Under the pieces are notes generated by a model. That model was not told where the DNA came from. It ran no database searches and saw only the letters and a list, made by a program, of their open reading frames with translations. Shown in pieces: positions 47,402 to 58,357 of a stretch of DNA of 64,000 nt. Position numbers and translations under genes: made by a program. Origin of the DNA: Pseudomonas sediminis (GTDB lineage Bacteria; Pseudomonadota; Gammaproteobacteria; Pseudomonadales; Pseudomonadaceae). Positions within the stretch are counted from its first letter, which is position 1, and each line of letters begins with the position of its first letter. Location of the stretch: positions 186,001 to 250,000 of the forward strand of contig NZ_NIQU01000003.1 in the NCBI RefSeq assembly GCF_002741105.1, given 5' to 3'.

Positions 47402-47743
47402 ATGAACATCACCCATTTTCGCAACACCCCCAACGTCGCTCTGGATGAGTCCAATCCGGTCGCCGTCCCCCTGAGCGAGCCGGTGGCGATCACGTCGACC
47501 ACCAGTGTCGAGCGCAGTGATGGCGTGGAAACCGGTATTTGGGAGTGCACGCCGGGGCGCTGGCGCCGGCAGATCGTGCAGCAGGAGTTCTGCCACTTCG
47601 TCGCCGGACGTTGCACCTTCACCCCGGACGGCGGCGACCCCATCGAGATTCGTGCCGGCGACGCGCTGATGATGCCGGCCAATACCCTCGGCATCTGGGA
47701 CATACAAGAAACGGTGCGCAAAACCTATGTGCTGATCTTCTGA
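47402..47743 (+). CDS. Cupin (DUF861-type) protein
   Basis: 113 residues, single small cupin barrel: TGIWECTPGRWRR, EFCHFVAGRCTFTPDGGDPI and IRAGDALMMPANTLGIWD. DUF861 cupins often accompany amine or ureide catabolic genes as accessory or sensor proteins; metal ligands are poorly conserved here (few His). ATG 47402 has GGAG at optimal distance. Lies between oxidoreductase and polyamine-binding protein. Confidence 0.85.
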   Translation: MNITHFRNTPNVALDESNPVAVPLSEPVAITSTTSVERSDGVETGIWECTPGRWRRQIVQQEFCHFVAGRCTFTPDGGDPIEIRAGDALMMPANTLGIWDIQETVRKTYVLIF

Positions 47744-47792
47744 TCAGCACCTTTTCAGTGACTGCCTAGAACAACAACTCACGAGGTATCCC

Positions 47793-48869
47793 ATGCTGAA
47801 GAAACTCCTGCCGTGCCTGATCCTGGCCGGCACCGCCCATGCCGCTGATAGCGTGCGCATCTATAACTGGACCGATTACATCGCCCCGGACACCCTCAAG
47901 CAGTTCGAGAAGAGCAGCGGCCTGGGCACTCATTACGACGTCTACGACAGCAACGAGACGCTGGACGCCAAGCTCATGGCCGGTCGCTCCGGTTACGACG
48001 TGGTGTTCCCCTCCAACCATTTCATGGCTCGGCAGATCGAGGGCGGCGCGCTGAAGAAACTCGACCGCAGCAAGCTGCCGAACTGGAACAATCTCAATCC
48101 GGTGCTGATGAAGGCGCTGGAAGTGAACGACCCGGGCAACGAGCACGGTTTCCCTTATCTGTGGGGCAGTACCGGGATCGGCTACAACGTCGACAAGGTG
48201 CGCGCGGTGCTCGGCGATGACGTGAAGATGGACAGCTGGGACGTCCTGTTCGATCCGGCCAAGCTGGCCAAGCTCAATGAATGCGGCGTCGCCATCCTCG
48301 ACAACGGCCCGGAGATGCTGCCGATCGCCTTGCATCACCTGGGCTTGCCACATCACAGCAAGAACCCCGAGGACTACAAGCGCGCCGAAGCGCTGCTGAT
48401 GGAAATGCGCAAGAACGTGCGCTACTTCCATTCATCCAAGTACGTCGGTGACCTGGCCAACGGCGAGATCTGCATGGCGGTCGGCTTCTCCGGCGACATC
48501 ATGCAGGCTGGCGCTCGCGCCGCTGAAGCGGGCAACGGGGTGAAGATCCAGTACGAGATTCCCAAGGAAGGCGCGCCGATCTGGTTCGACATGGTGGCTA
48601 TGCCTGTCGATGCCAGCAACGAAGAGGGTGGTTATGCCTACATGAACTACCTGCTGCAGCCAGAGGTGATGGCGGCCATCAGCAATCATGTGAAGTACGC
48701 CAATGGCAACGCCAAGGCCGATGGTCTGGTCGACCCGGCGCTGAAAGCCGATCCGACCGTGTATCCACCGGAGGCGGTGATGGACAAGCTGTACACTCTT
48801 GAGGCCATGCCGCTGAAGATCGACCGGGTGCGCACGCGTATCTGGAGCAAGGTCAAGAGCGGCGTGTGA
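47793..48869 (+). CDS. Polyamine ABC transporter periplasmic binding protein (PotF/SpuD-like)
   Basis: 358 residues. Signal peptide MLKKLLPCLILAGTAHA, then the PotF/PotD fold with the early RIYNWTDYIAPDTLKQFE, FPSNHFMARQ and WGSTGIGYN segments that line the polyamine site. It would bind putrescine or spermidine in the periplasm. No permease or ATPase genes are seen nearby, so it must share them with a locus elsewhere. Last gene of the amine module; a terminator and REP follow. Confidence 0.9.
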   Translation: MLKKLLPCLILAGTAHAADSVRIYNWTDYIAPDTLKQFEKSSGLGTHYDVYDSNETLDAKLMAGRSGYDVVFPSNHFMARQIEGGALKKLDRSKLPNWNNLNPVLMKALEVNDPGNEHGFPYLWGSTGIGYNVDKVRAVLGDDVKMDSWDVLFDPAKLAKLNECGVAILDNGPEMLPIALHHLGLPHHSKNPEDYKRAEALLMEMRKNVRYFHSSKYVGDLANGEICMAVGFSGDIMQAGARAAEAGNGVKIQYEIPKEGAPIWFDMVAMPVDASNEEGGYAYMNYLLQPEVMAAISNHVKYANGNAKADGLVDPALKADPTVYPPEAVMDKLYTLEAMPLKIDRVRTRIWSKVKSGV

Positions 48870-48942
48870 GCGCTGGGCTCCCGCCTTCGCGGGAGTGACC
48901 GTGAGTTTTTCAGAACCTCCTGATGCAGCTCTGAAACAAAAA

Positions 48943-48974
48943 AACGCCGCAAGCCTTTGCAGGTTCGCGGCGTT
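48943..48974 (+). terminator. Terminator after the polyamine-binding protein gene
   Basis: AACGCCGC (48943-48950) and GCGGCGTT (48967-48974), followed by ATTTTTT. Confidence 0.8.
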
Positions 48975-48983
48975 ATTTTTTCC

Positions 48984-49033
48984 TGTAGGAGCGAGCTCTG
49001 CTCGCGAACAAAAAGCGCAGGCCTCGCTCCTAC
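48984..49033. repeat. REP-type palindromic repeat
   Basis: GTAGGAGCGAG (48985-48995), with CTCTGCTCGCGAA continuing the short inner palindrome, and inverted partner CTCGCTCCTAC (49023-49033). The GTAGGAGCGAGCT...GCTCGCGA core is a widespread Pseudomonas REP form. Confidence 0.8.
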
Positions 49034-49051
49034 GACAAGATCATCCAGGCA

Positions 49052-50935
49052 TCAGACCTTGAAACGCCCCAGCAGACGATCCTGCTGGCCAACCTGTTCC
49101 ACCATCGAGCCGCACTGACGCACCTGCTGTTCGGCGCCGCCAGCCAGTTCATGGCTGATGTCGCGAATGTTGGTGGTGTTGCGGTTGATCTCTTCGGTGG
49201 TCGCGCTCTGCTCCTCGGCTGCTGTGGCGATCTGCAGGTTCATGTCATTGATGCGGGTGATCGCCTCGCGGATGCGGCCGAGCATGTCGTTGGCCGCGCC
49301 GGCGTCTTCGGCCGTCTTGCTGGCCGTATCGCGGCTCTGCTGCATGCGGCTTTCGGCCTGACGCACACCGCCTTGCAGCTGGTCGATCATCTGGCGGATT
49401 TCCTGGGTGGCTTGCTGGGTACGCGAAGCCAGCGAGCGCACCTCATCGGCCACCACAGCAAAGCCACGACCCGATTCGCCGGCACGCGCGGCTTCGATGG
49501 CGGCGTTCAGTGCCAGCAGGTTGGTCTGCTCGGCGATGCTGGTGATCACCTGCAGGATCGACTCGATGTTGTGGCTGAGCTTGGCCAGCTCGTTGATAGC
49601 GTGGCTGGTGCCATCCATCTCGTCGGCCAGATGGCGGATCGCTGCGCTGGATTGCGACACCACGCGCACCCCGTTCTCGGTCTCCTCGTTGGCGGCAACG
49701 GCGGCCTGGGCGGCAGCCTGGGCGTTGCGCGCCACTTCCTCGGCGGTCGAGGCCATTTCCTGCATGGCAGTGGCCAGCTGATCCAGCTCTTGCAGCTGTT
49801 CCTGCAGGCGGCGCGCGGCCTGTTCCGACTCGTTTGAGGTCAGGGCCGTGCTTTCGCGAACCTGGCGAGAGCTGCCCATGACGTCACCGATCAACGTCTG
49901 CAGGGTTTGCAGGAAGCGGTTGAATTCCTGCGACAGCTCGCCGATCTCGTCATTGCTGGTGATCGTCAGGCGGCGCGTCAGGTCACCTTCGCCGCTGTTG
50001 ATCTCACGCAGCGAGGTGCTCAGCAGGCTCAGCGGCTTGAGCAGGCTGTTCATCAGCAGGCCCAGCACCACCAGGCTGATGGCCACGCCGACCACGGTGC
50101 CGACCACTGCCAGCCAGGTCAGGCGGTTGGCCTCGGCCATCACCACGCTCTCGTCCAGCACCACACCGATGTACCAGTCCATGCCGCGCAGGTTGGGCAG
50201 CGGGGTGAAGGAAACCAGCAGGCTCTTGTCGCCGGCATCTACTTCGCGCAGCTCCTTGCCCAGCGCCGGGCTCTGACCATCGAACAGCGCGCTGTAGGAC
50301 TTGCCGTTGAACTCGGCATTGGGGTGGGAAATGATGTTGCCCGAGCGACTGAGCAGGAAGGCGTAGCCTGCACCATTGAAGTCCAGGGTGTTGACCGCAT
50401 CGGCCACCGATTGCAGGCGGATATCGCCACCGAACACACCGAGGAACTGGCCAGCGTTGCTGATTCGGGCCACGGCAGAGATGAGAATTTCATTGGTGGT
50501 GGAGTCGACATAGGGTTCAGTCAGCACTGCCTGGCTGCCAGCCTTGCCGGTTGCATACCAGGGGCGCTTGCGGCCGTCCCAGTCGGCGCTGGGTTTCCAG
50601 TCGGCGCTGTTCTTGATGGGCTTGCCGTCGGCTTCCAGCGCGCCGAAGACCAGGATGAATTCACTTTTCAGCAGCGGTGAATCGAATACTCGCTGGTTTT
50701 CTTCAGGGCTGTAGTTGCTGTCGATTGTCTGCGACATCAGGTCGATCAGGCGCAACTTGGCGTTGAGCCAGTTTTCGATCTGTCTGGCCAATGCATTGCT
50801 CGATTCGGCAATGCTCGACTCAACCTGATTGCGCAGGGTGTCGCGAACCTGGCTTACCTGGGACAGCGACAGCAGGCTGGTGGTAAGGAAAAGCACGGTA
50901 GCGGCCGCGATACCGACCTTGTGGGCGATTTTCAT
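49052..50935 (-). CDS. Methyl-accepting chemotaxis protein with dCACHE sensor
   Basis: 627 residues. TM1 about 10-30, periplasmic dCACHE domain about 35-270 ([33 protein letters not shown]), TM2 about 275-300, HAMP, then the signalling hairpin tip [19 protein letters not shown]. The RPWY...YVD...GGD pattern recalls amino-acid-binding dCACHE receptors such as PctA, though the Tyr expected five residues before the Arg appears to be Trp. ATG 50935 chosen for the TM1 start. No CheR-docking pentapeptide at the C-terminus. Confidence 0.9.
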   Translation of the reverse strand: MKIAHKVGIAAATVLFLTTSLLSLSQVSQVRDTLRNQVESSIAESSNALARQIENWLNAKLRLIDLMSQTIDSNYSPEENQRVFDSPLLKSEFILVFGALEADGKPIKNSADWKPSADWDGRKRPWYATGKAGSQAVLTEPYVDSTTNEILISAVARISNAGQFLGVFGGDIRLQSVADAVNTLDFNGAGYAFLLSRSGNIISHPNAEFNGKSYSALFDGQSPALGKELREVDAGDKSLLVSFTPLPNLRGMDWYIGVVLDESVVMAEANRLTWLAVVGTVVGVAISLVVLGLLMNSLLKPLSLLSTSLREINSGEGDLTRRLTITSNDEIGELSQEFNRFLQTLQTLIGDVMGSSRQVRESTALTSNESEQAARRLQEQLQELDQLATAMQEMASTAEEVARNAQAAAQAAVAANEETENGVRVVSQSSAAIRHLADEMDGTSHAINELAKLSHNIESILQVITSIAEQTNLLALNAAIEAARAGESGRGFAVVADEVRSLASRTQQATQEIRQMIDQLQGGVRQAESRMQQSRDTASKTAEDAGAANDMLGRIREAITRINDMNLQIATAAEEQSATTEEINRNTTNIRDISHELAGGAEQQVRQCGSMVEQVGQQDRLLGRFKV

Positions 50936-51061
50936 GAATGGGCTCCTGGGCACCAAGACGACGGGGCTGCATCCATGCAAGGCAGTTGTCTACAGGCAAA
51001 TACAGTGCCGGCTTTTCGCCAGCGGGACGTGTGGTCTCTCTGTACGTTTTTGTATCGGCGC

Positions 51062-52111
51062 TCAGGTGCCGTTCTTGAGCTTTCTGTGCAGGCGGCTGGT
51101 GTTGATCACATCCACCGCGCGGGCGCGCAGTTGGCCGCAGCCACCGTCGACATCCTGGCCAGCCGAGTTGCGCACTTTGGTCAGCACGCCACGGCTGTGC
51201 AGGTAGCGCACCATCTCGACGATGCGCTCGCCGTCGGGGCGCTGGTAGTCGTCGGCTTCCAGGCTGTTGTAGGGGATAAGGTTGAGTACGGCGAACTTGC
51301 CCTTGAACAGGCGCAGGATGTTATCCATTTCTTCCTGGCTGTCGTTGATGCCTTTGAGCAGCGTCCACTGATACTGAATCGGGTAGTCGATGGTGCGGGC
51401 ATAGGCTTCGCCCAGTTCCACCAGCTCTTCAGGATCGATGCGCGGTGCCTTGGGTAGCAGGCGCTGGCGCAGTTCGGCATCAGTGGTGTGTAGCGACAGC
51501 GCCAGGGCGGGGCGCACGCGTTGCTTGGGCAGGCGCTCGAATACCCGCGGGTCGCCTACGGTGGAAAACACCAGGTTGCGCTGACCGATACCGCCCTCGG
51601 TGCCGAGCAGATCGATGGCCTCAAGCACGTTGTCGAGATTGTGCGCCGGCTCGCCCATGCCCATGAACACCACTTTCTTCACCGGACGAAAGCGTCGACC
51701 CAGGGCGACCTGAGCGACCATCTCGGCGCTGCTGAGCTGGCGCAGCAGGCCGCTCTTACCCGTCATGCAGAACACACAGGCAACGGCGCAGCCGACCTGG
51801 CTGGAGATGCACAGACCATCGCGCGGTAGCAGTACGCTTTCCACCATCTGTTTATCCGCCAGTTCCACCAGCAAGCGGGCCGAGCCGTCGGCGCCAGGGT
51901 GTTCGGAGCGCAGGCGGGCCAGTGCGTCCAGTTCGCTGGCGATAGCTGGCAGCCCTTCACGTACCGTCAGCGGCAGGAAGTTTTCAGTCTTCTGATGCTT
52001 GGTGCCGGTGTCCAACGGCTTGCCCTGCAGCCAGGCACGGGTAATCCGCCCGATATGCTGGGGTTTGGCGCCAAGGTCGGCGAGGCGTTGGTTGAGTTCG
52101 GTGAGCTGCAT
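51062..52111 (-). CDS. RlmN-like radical SAM protein (diverged paralogue)
   Basis: 349 residues. Radical SAM Cys motif CAVACVFC (CxxxCxxC), preceded by GLCISSQVGC; the methyl-carrying Cys equivalent is in GGCGQLR near residue 327. RlmN methylates C2 of A2503 in 23S rRNA and A37 of some tRNAs. This protein lacks the TGxQGFxRNL form of the canonical enzyme (it reads TGKSGLLRQL), so it is probably a second, diverged copy and its RNA target is open. Downstream of a DUF5924 gene on the same strand by 15 bp. Confidence 0.85.
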   Translation of the reverse strand: MQLTELNQRLADLGAKPQHIGRITRAWLQGKPLDTGTKHQKTENFLPLTVREGLPAIASELDALARLRSEHPGADGSARLLVELADKQMVESVLLPRDGLCISSQVGCAVACVFCMTGKSGLLRQLSSAEMVAQVALGRRFRPVKKVVFMGMGEPAHNLDNVLEAIDLLGTEGGIGQRNLVFSTVGDPRVFERLPKQRVRPALALSLHTTDAELRQRLLPKAPRIDPEELVELGEAYARTIDYPIQYQWTLLKGINDSQEEMDNILRLFKGKFAVLNLIPYNSLEADDYQRPDGERIVEMVRYLHSRGVLTKVRNSAGQDVDGGCGQLRARAVDVINTSRLHRKLKNGT

Positions 52112-52126
52112 GGGGCGCGCATGCTA

Positions 52127-53152
52127 TCACTTGGCCGTGGGGGCGACCACGTCGAAGCGCAGCGCGCCGATCATCTGCCCGGCCTCGGTGACGACCCGCA
52201 CCTGCCAGCGGCCTTCGGGCGAGGCGGGGAAGTTGAGTTTGTGCGTCCAGGCGCGATAGCCCTCCTTGCGCCCGCCGTTGATGTCCAGGGCAATGCGGTC
52301 GACTTCCTGACCGTTGTGCTGCCAGACGTGGTAGATGCGCTCGTTGAGGCCACGTGGAGCATTGATCGAGGTGTAGGCGTAGAGCCCGTCATTGAGCAAT
52401 TGCTCAGGGCTGATCTGCTGCAGGCTCTCGCCTGGCGTGCGCTGCTCGCCATCGAAGTGATCGCTGATCGCTACCTCGGTCAGCCACAGCGTTGCTGGCG
52501 GCACCCAGACTCGCGCCATCCAGCCGGCGCTGGCCATCGCCAGGGGCAGGGCCGCCAGCAACACAATGCGTCGCCAACCAGCGAACCCGATCAAGCCGGG
52601 CAGACTTGGTAGTGCCAGTACCGTGGCAACCGCCAGGGCGATCCGGTAGCTCTGCGGTGTGCTCAGGTGAAAGATGATCGGCAGCGCGGTAAGCAGCACC
52701 GCGAACAGCGCCAGGCTGTGAAGGATCAACAGCAGCCAGCGCCGCGGCGCCAGCCAGCGGTAATAGATCGGGTCGGTGATCGAGGCCAGTGCGGCGACCG
52801 CCAGCAGTCCGCTGAACAGCAACTGCCCGCTGTTCCAGGTGGTGGTGATGAAGAAGAACGGCAACACGAAGAACAGACTTTCCTGGTGGATCATCTGCGT
52901 GCCGTAGCGCAGCAGCGGCAACGGCAGTTCGAAGCCGAAGCGCCGGGCAATGCGTTCGCGCAGCAGGTTCTCGAGAATCAGCCAGACCCAACTGACCAGC
53001 AATACCACGCCGAGCACCTTGGCCAGATGCGCCTGGCGGTCCACCAGGAGGAAACTGGCCACGCCCGAGCAGAAGCCGAACAGGGCGACCAGGCCTGGGT
53101 AACGGCGCAGCAGGGCGATCAGCGTGGGGATGCGGTCGAGTACGACTTTCAT
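52127..53152 (-). CDS. DUF5924/DUF2914 membrane protein
   Basis: 341 residues. Six to seven membrane helices over about 20-215 (DUF5924-like), then a soluble DUF2914 domain of about 110 residues (ISDHFDGEQRTPG, RIYHVWQHNGQEVDRI, GRWQVRVVTEAGQ) likely in the periplasm with a beta-sandwich fold. The function of neither domain is known. It overlaps nothing but shares a strand with the RlmN-like gene 15 bp downstream. Confidence 0.82.
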   Translation of the reverse strand: MKVVLDRIPTLIALLRRYPGLVALFGFCSGVASFLLVDRQAHLAKVLGVVLLVSWVWLILENLLRERIARRFGFELPLPLLRYGTQMIHQESLFFVLPFFFITTTWNSGQLLFSGLLAVAALASITDPIYYRWLAPRRWLLLILHSLALFAVLLTALPIIFHLSTPQSYRIALAVATVLALPSLPGLIGFAGWRRIVLLAALPLAMASAGWMARVWVPPATLWLTEVAISDHFDGEQRTPGESLQQISPEQLLNDGLYAYTSINAPRGLNERIYHVWQHNGQEVDRIALDINGGRKEGYRAWTHKLNFPASPEGRWQVRVVTEAGQMIGALRFDVVAPTAK

Positions 53153-53291
53153 GGCAGTAGCAAATGGCAGTGTTGGGCGCGCATCCTAGGTAGCCCGAGC
53201 CTTGGCTGCAAGCGAGTCGTCAGCTGCGCTGGCGGTGCCGGGCTGCTTGCGGCACTATTGCGCCCCCGTTTCACCACCGAGTCCGAAAACG

Positions 53292-53585
53292 ATGAAATTC
53301 ATCCATCAACGTGAGCATCTGGAAGAGGGCGATCTGGTGGTCATCCAGTGTTCGCAACCCTGCAACATCCGCCTGATGAACGATGCCAACTTTCGCGCCT
53401 TCAGAAACCGTGGTCGTCACAGTTATCACGGCGGCGCCTTTATCAAGTTCCCGGCGAAGATCCGCGTGCCCTCCGGTGGTTTCTGGAACATCACGCTGGA
53501 TACCGTCAGCCGTCGTGCGGTGAGCGTGACGCGCAAGCCGCAGATGGAATACAGCATCAAGATCGTCCGTCGCCCGGGCGCCTGA
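53292..53585 (+). CDS. DUF1883 protein
   Basis: 97 residues: MKFIHQREHLEEGDLVVIQC, NIRLMNDANFRAFRNRG, FPAKIRVPSGGFWNITLD. DUF1883 is a small all-beta family, sometimes found fused to TIR domains; here it stands alone and its role is unknown. ATG 53292 begins the family; the frame is open 30 codons upstream. A MITE-like element starts 1 bp after its TGA. Confidence 0.85.
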   Translation: MKFIHQREHLEEGDLVVIQCSQPCNIRLMNDANFRAFRNRGRHSYHGGAFIKFPAKIRVPSGGFWNITLDTVSRRAVSVTRKPQMEYSIKIVRRPGA

Positions 53586-53772
53586 AGGGCACCTCTAAAA
53601 ACTACCTGCGTTGCCATCGCTGCGTTAAAAACAGGCTCGTGCGCGAGTCCGATCAAAATGCTCATTTACAACTCGTAAAGTCGGACGCGACCCCGGTCGT
53701 TTTTCGCCTGTTTTTGCGGGGCCGCCATCGGTATTGCGCTGGCGGCCTCGCCTACGTTTTTAGAGGTGCCCT
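53586..53772. mobile_element. MITE-like element, 187 bp, exact 17-bp terminal inverted repeats
   Basis: Ends AGGGCACCTCTAAAAAC (53586-53602) and its exact complement (53756-53772). A nested inverted repeat AAAAACAGGC / GCCTGTTTTT lies inside. No open frame of note. The form (short, non-coding, palindromic ends) fits a non-autonomous transposon family; the flanks TGA on both sides may be a short target duplication. The element abuts the DUF1883 stop codon. Confidence 0.75.
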
Positions 53773-53878
53773 GATACCGATGCGACCTTCATGTCAGGCG
53801 AGACGCTGAAGAAAAAGACTAAACGCGGCCAAGCCGGAAGAGGTCAGAGCTGATGAACCCACAAGAAGGAGAGTCAGC

Positions 53879-53965
53879 ATGCTGAAGTTTCTCGGAGGCA
53901 CCGTCGGTATCATTTTCATCATCGGCCTGATCGTGGTGGTGGGATTGCTCTCACTGATCTTCTAG
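53879..53965 (+). CDS. 28-residue hydrophobic membrane peptide
   Basis: Encodes MLKFLGGTVGIIFIIGLIVV followed by VGLLSLIF, almost wholly one membrane helix. A strong ribosome-binding site AGAAGGAGAG ends 7 bp before the ATG, and a strong hairpin follows the stop. Such tiny single-helix proteins in bacteria often regulate transporters or act as stress proteins; no specific family can be named. The reading frame is too short for ordinary gene finders. Confidence 0.65.
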   Translation: MLKFLGGTVGIIFIIGLIVVVGLLSLIF

Positions 53966-53972
53966 GCAGTTG

Positions 53973-54000
53973 TCAGCCCCGCTGCGCGCAGCGGGGCTGA
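53973..54000. terminator. 28-bp perfect palindrome, terminator between the 28-aa gene and osmE
   Basis: TCAGCCCCGCTGCG (53973-53986) is followed at once by its exact complement CGCAGCGGGGCTGA (53987-54000). It can serve convergent transcripts; T-tract is weak. Confidence 0.65.
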
Positions 54001-54006
54001 TCGCAT

Positions 54007-54342
54007 TCAGAGCCGCTTGCGCAGGTTGCCCTGGTGCTGTTCGCAGGTCATGAAGCCCTTGCTGTCGACCCGGCCATTGACGTCGAAGTCCACATAATAG
54101 GGCTGCTCCAGACCATCGACATTCAGCACATAGTTGTTGCAGGTGCCGCCTGTGACGCTATTGCGCACGTCCGAAGAGGGTGGCCCGCCGAGGGTGCGTA
54201 CCTGCTCTTGAGTCATGCCGTGGTCGACCTGCTTGACCAGTGGCTCATTGCGAAAGGTCACGTAATCGGCTGGGTTCTCGATAGTCGAGCAACCGCTCAT
54301 CACGGCTGCCACTGCCAGTACTGCAAGGCTGTGCTTGTACAT
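54007..54342 (-). CDS. osmE: OsmE-like lipoprotein (SmpA/OmlA domain)
   Basis: 111 residues. Lipobox VMSGC gives lipidated C18; the mature part has the BamE-like fold with KQVDHGMTQEQVRTLGGPP and the OsmE pattern GTCNNYVL ... YYVDFDVNGRV ... GFMTCEQH, whose two Cys may form a disulfide. OsmE is an osmotically induced outer-membrane lipoprotein of unknown precise role. It stands alone, downstream of metH on the same strand. Confidence 0.85.
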   Translation of the reverse strand: MYKHSLAVLAVAAVMSGCSTIENPADYVTFRNEPLVKQVDHGMTQEQVRTLGGPPSSDVRNSVTGGTCNNYVLNVDGLEQPYYVDFDVNGRVDSKGFMTCEQHQGNLRKRL

Positions 54343-54463
54343 GTCATCGCTCCGTCGAACGAGCCGAAGTGGCTCGGTAAGTCTTGGAGCATTGATCGGG
54401 CTTGGGAGTTCGTGTTTTTTGACAATCGGCGCGAGTCGACTCGCGTTCGCTGCCGTATGAATG

Positions 54464-54491
54464 AAAAGAGCCCGCGATTGCGGGCTCTTTT
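54464..54491 (-). terminator. Terminator of metH
   Basis: AAAAGAGCCCGC (54464-54475) and GCGGGCTCTTTT (54480-54491) form a 12-bp stem with a GATT loop, directly after the metH stop on the minus strand. Confidence 0.9.
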
Positions 54492-54494
54492 GCG

Positions 54495-58205
<3,711 letters not shown>

Positions 58206-58287
58206 GAGAACTACCTGAGCAAAGCGGAAACAAAGGTGCGCGATGATAGCAAAGCTGCAGGGTTTTGGAGCGTCAGCGGGCTTTCCA

Positions 58288-58300
58288 TGAATTTCATTCA
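58288..58300. promoter_or_regulatory. Candidate MetR binding site between metH and cti
   Basis: TGAATTTCATTCA matches TGAA-N5-TTCA, the consensus for MetR, the homocysteine-responsive LysR activator of methionine genes. It is 83-95 bp upstream of the metH start, a proper position for activation, and 58 bp from the divergent cti start. Confidence 0.6.
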
Positions 58301-58357
58301 TGTTGCTAGGCTCGCCGTCTCGTTAGAATTGCCAGCATTGCAATCAAGGACGTGGCC

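Noticed and set aside
48984..49033. A transcription terminator for the chemoreceptor gene
   Set aside because: The sequence is a REP-type repeat; it may affect mRNA 3' ends, but the T-tract is missing on the minus strand.
58206..58357. Cobalamin riboswitch upstream of metH
   Set aside because: Only 152 bp separate the divergent genes and no B12-box-like sequence is seen; MetH uses B12 but is not usually controlled by it in Pseudomonas.
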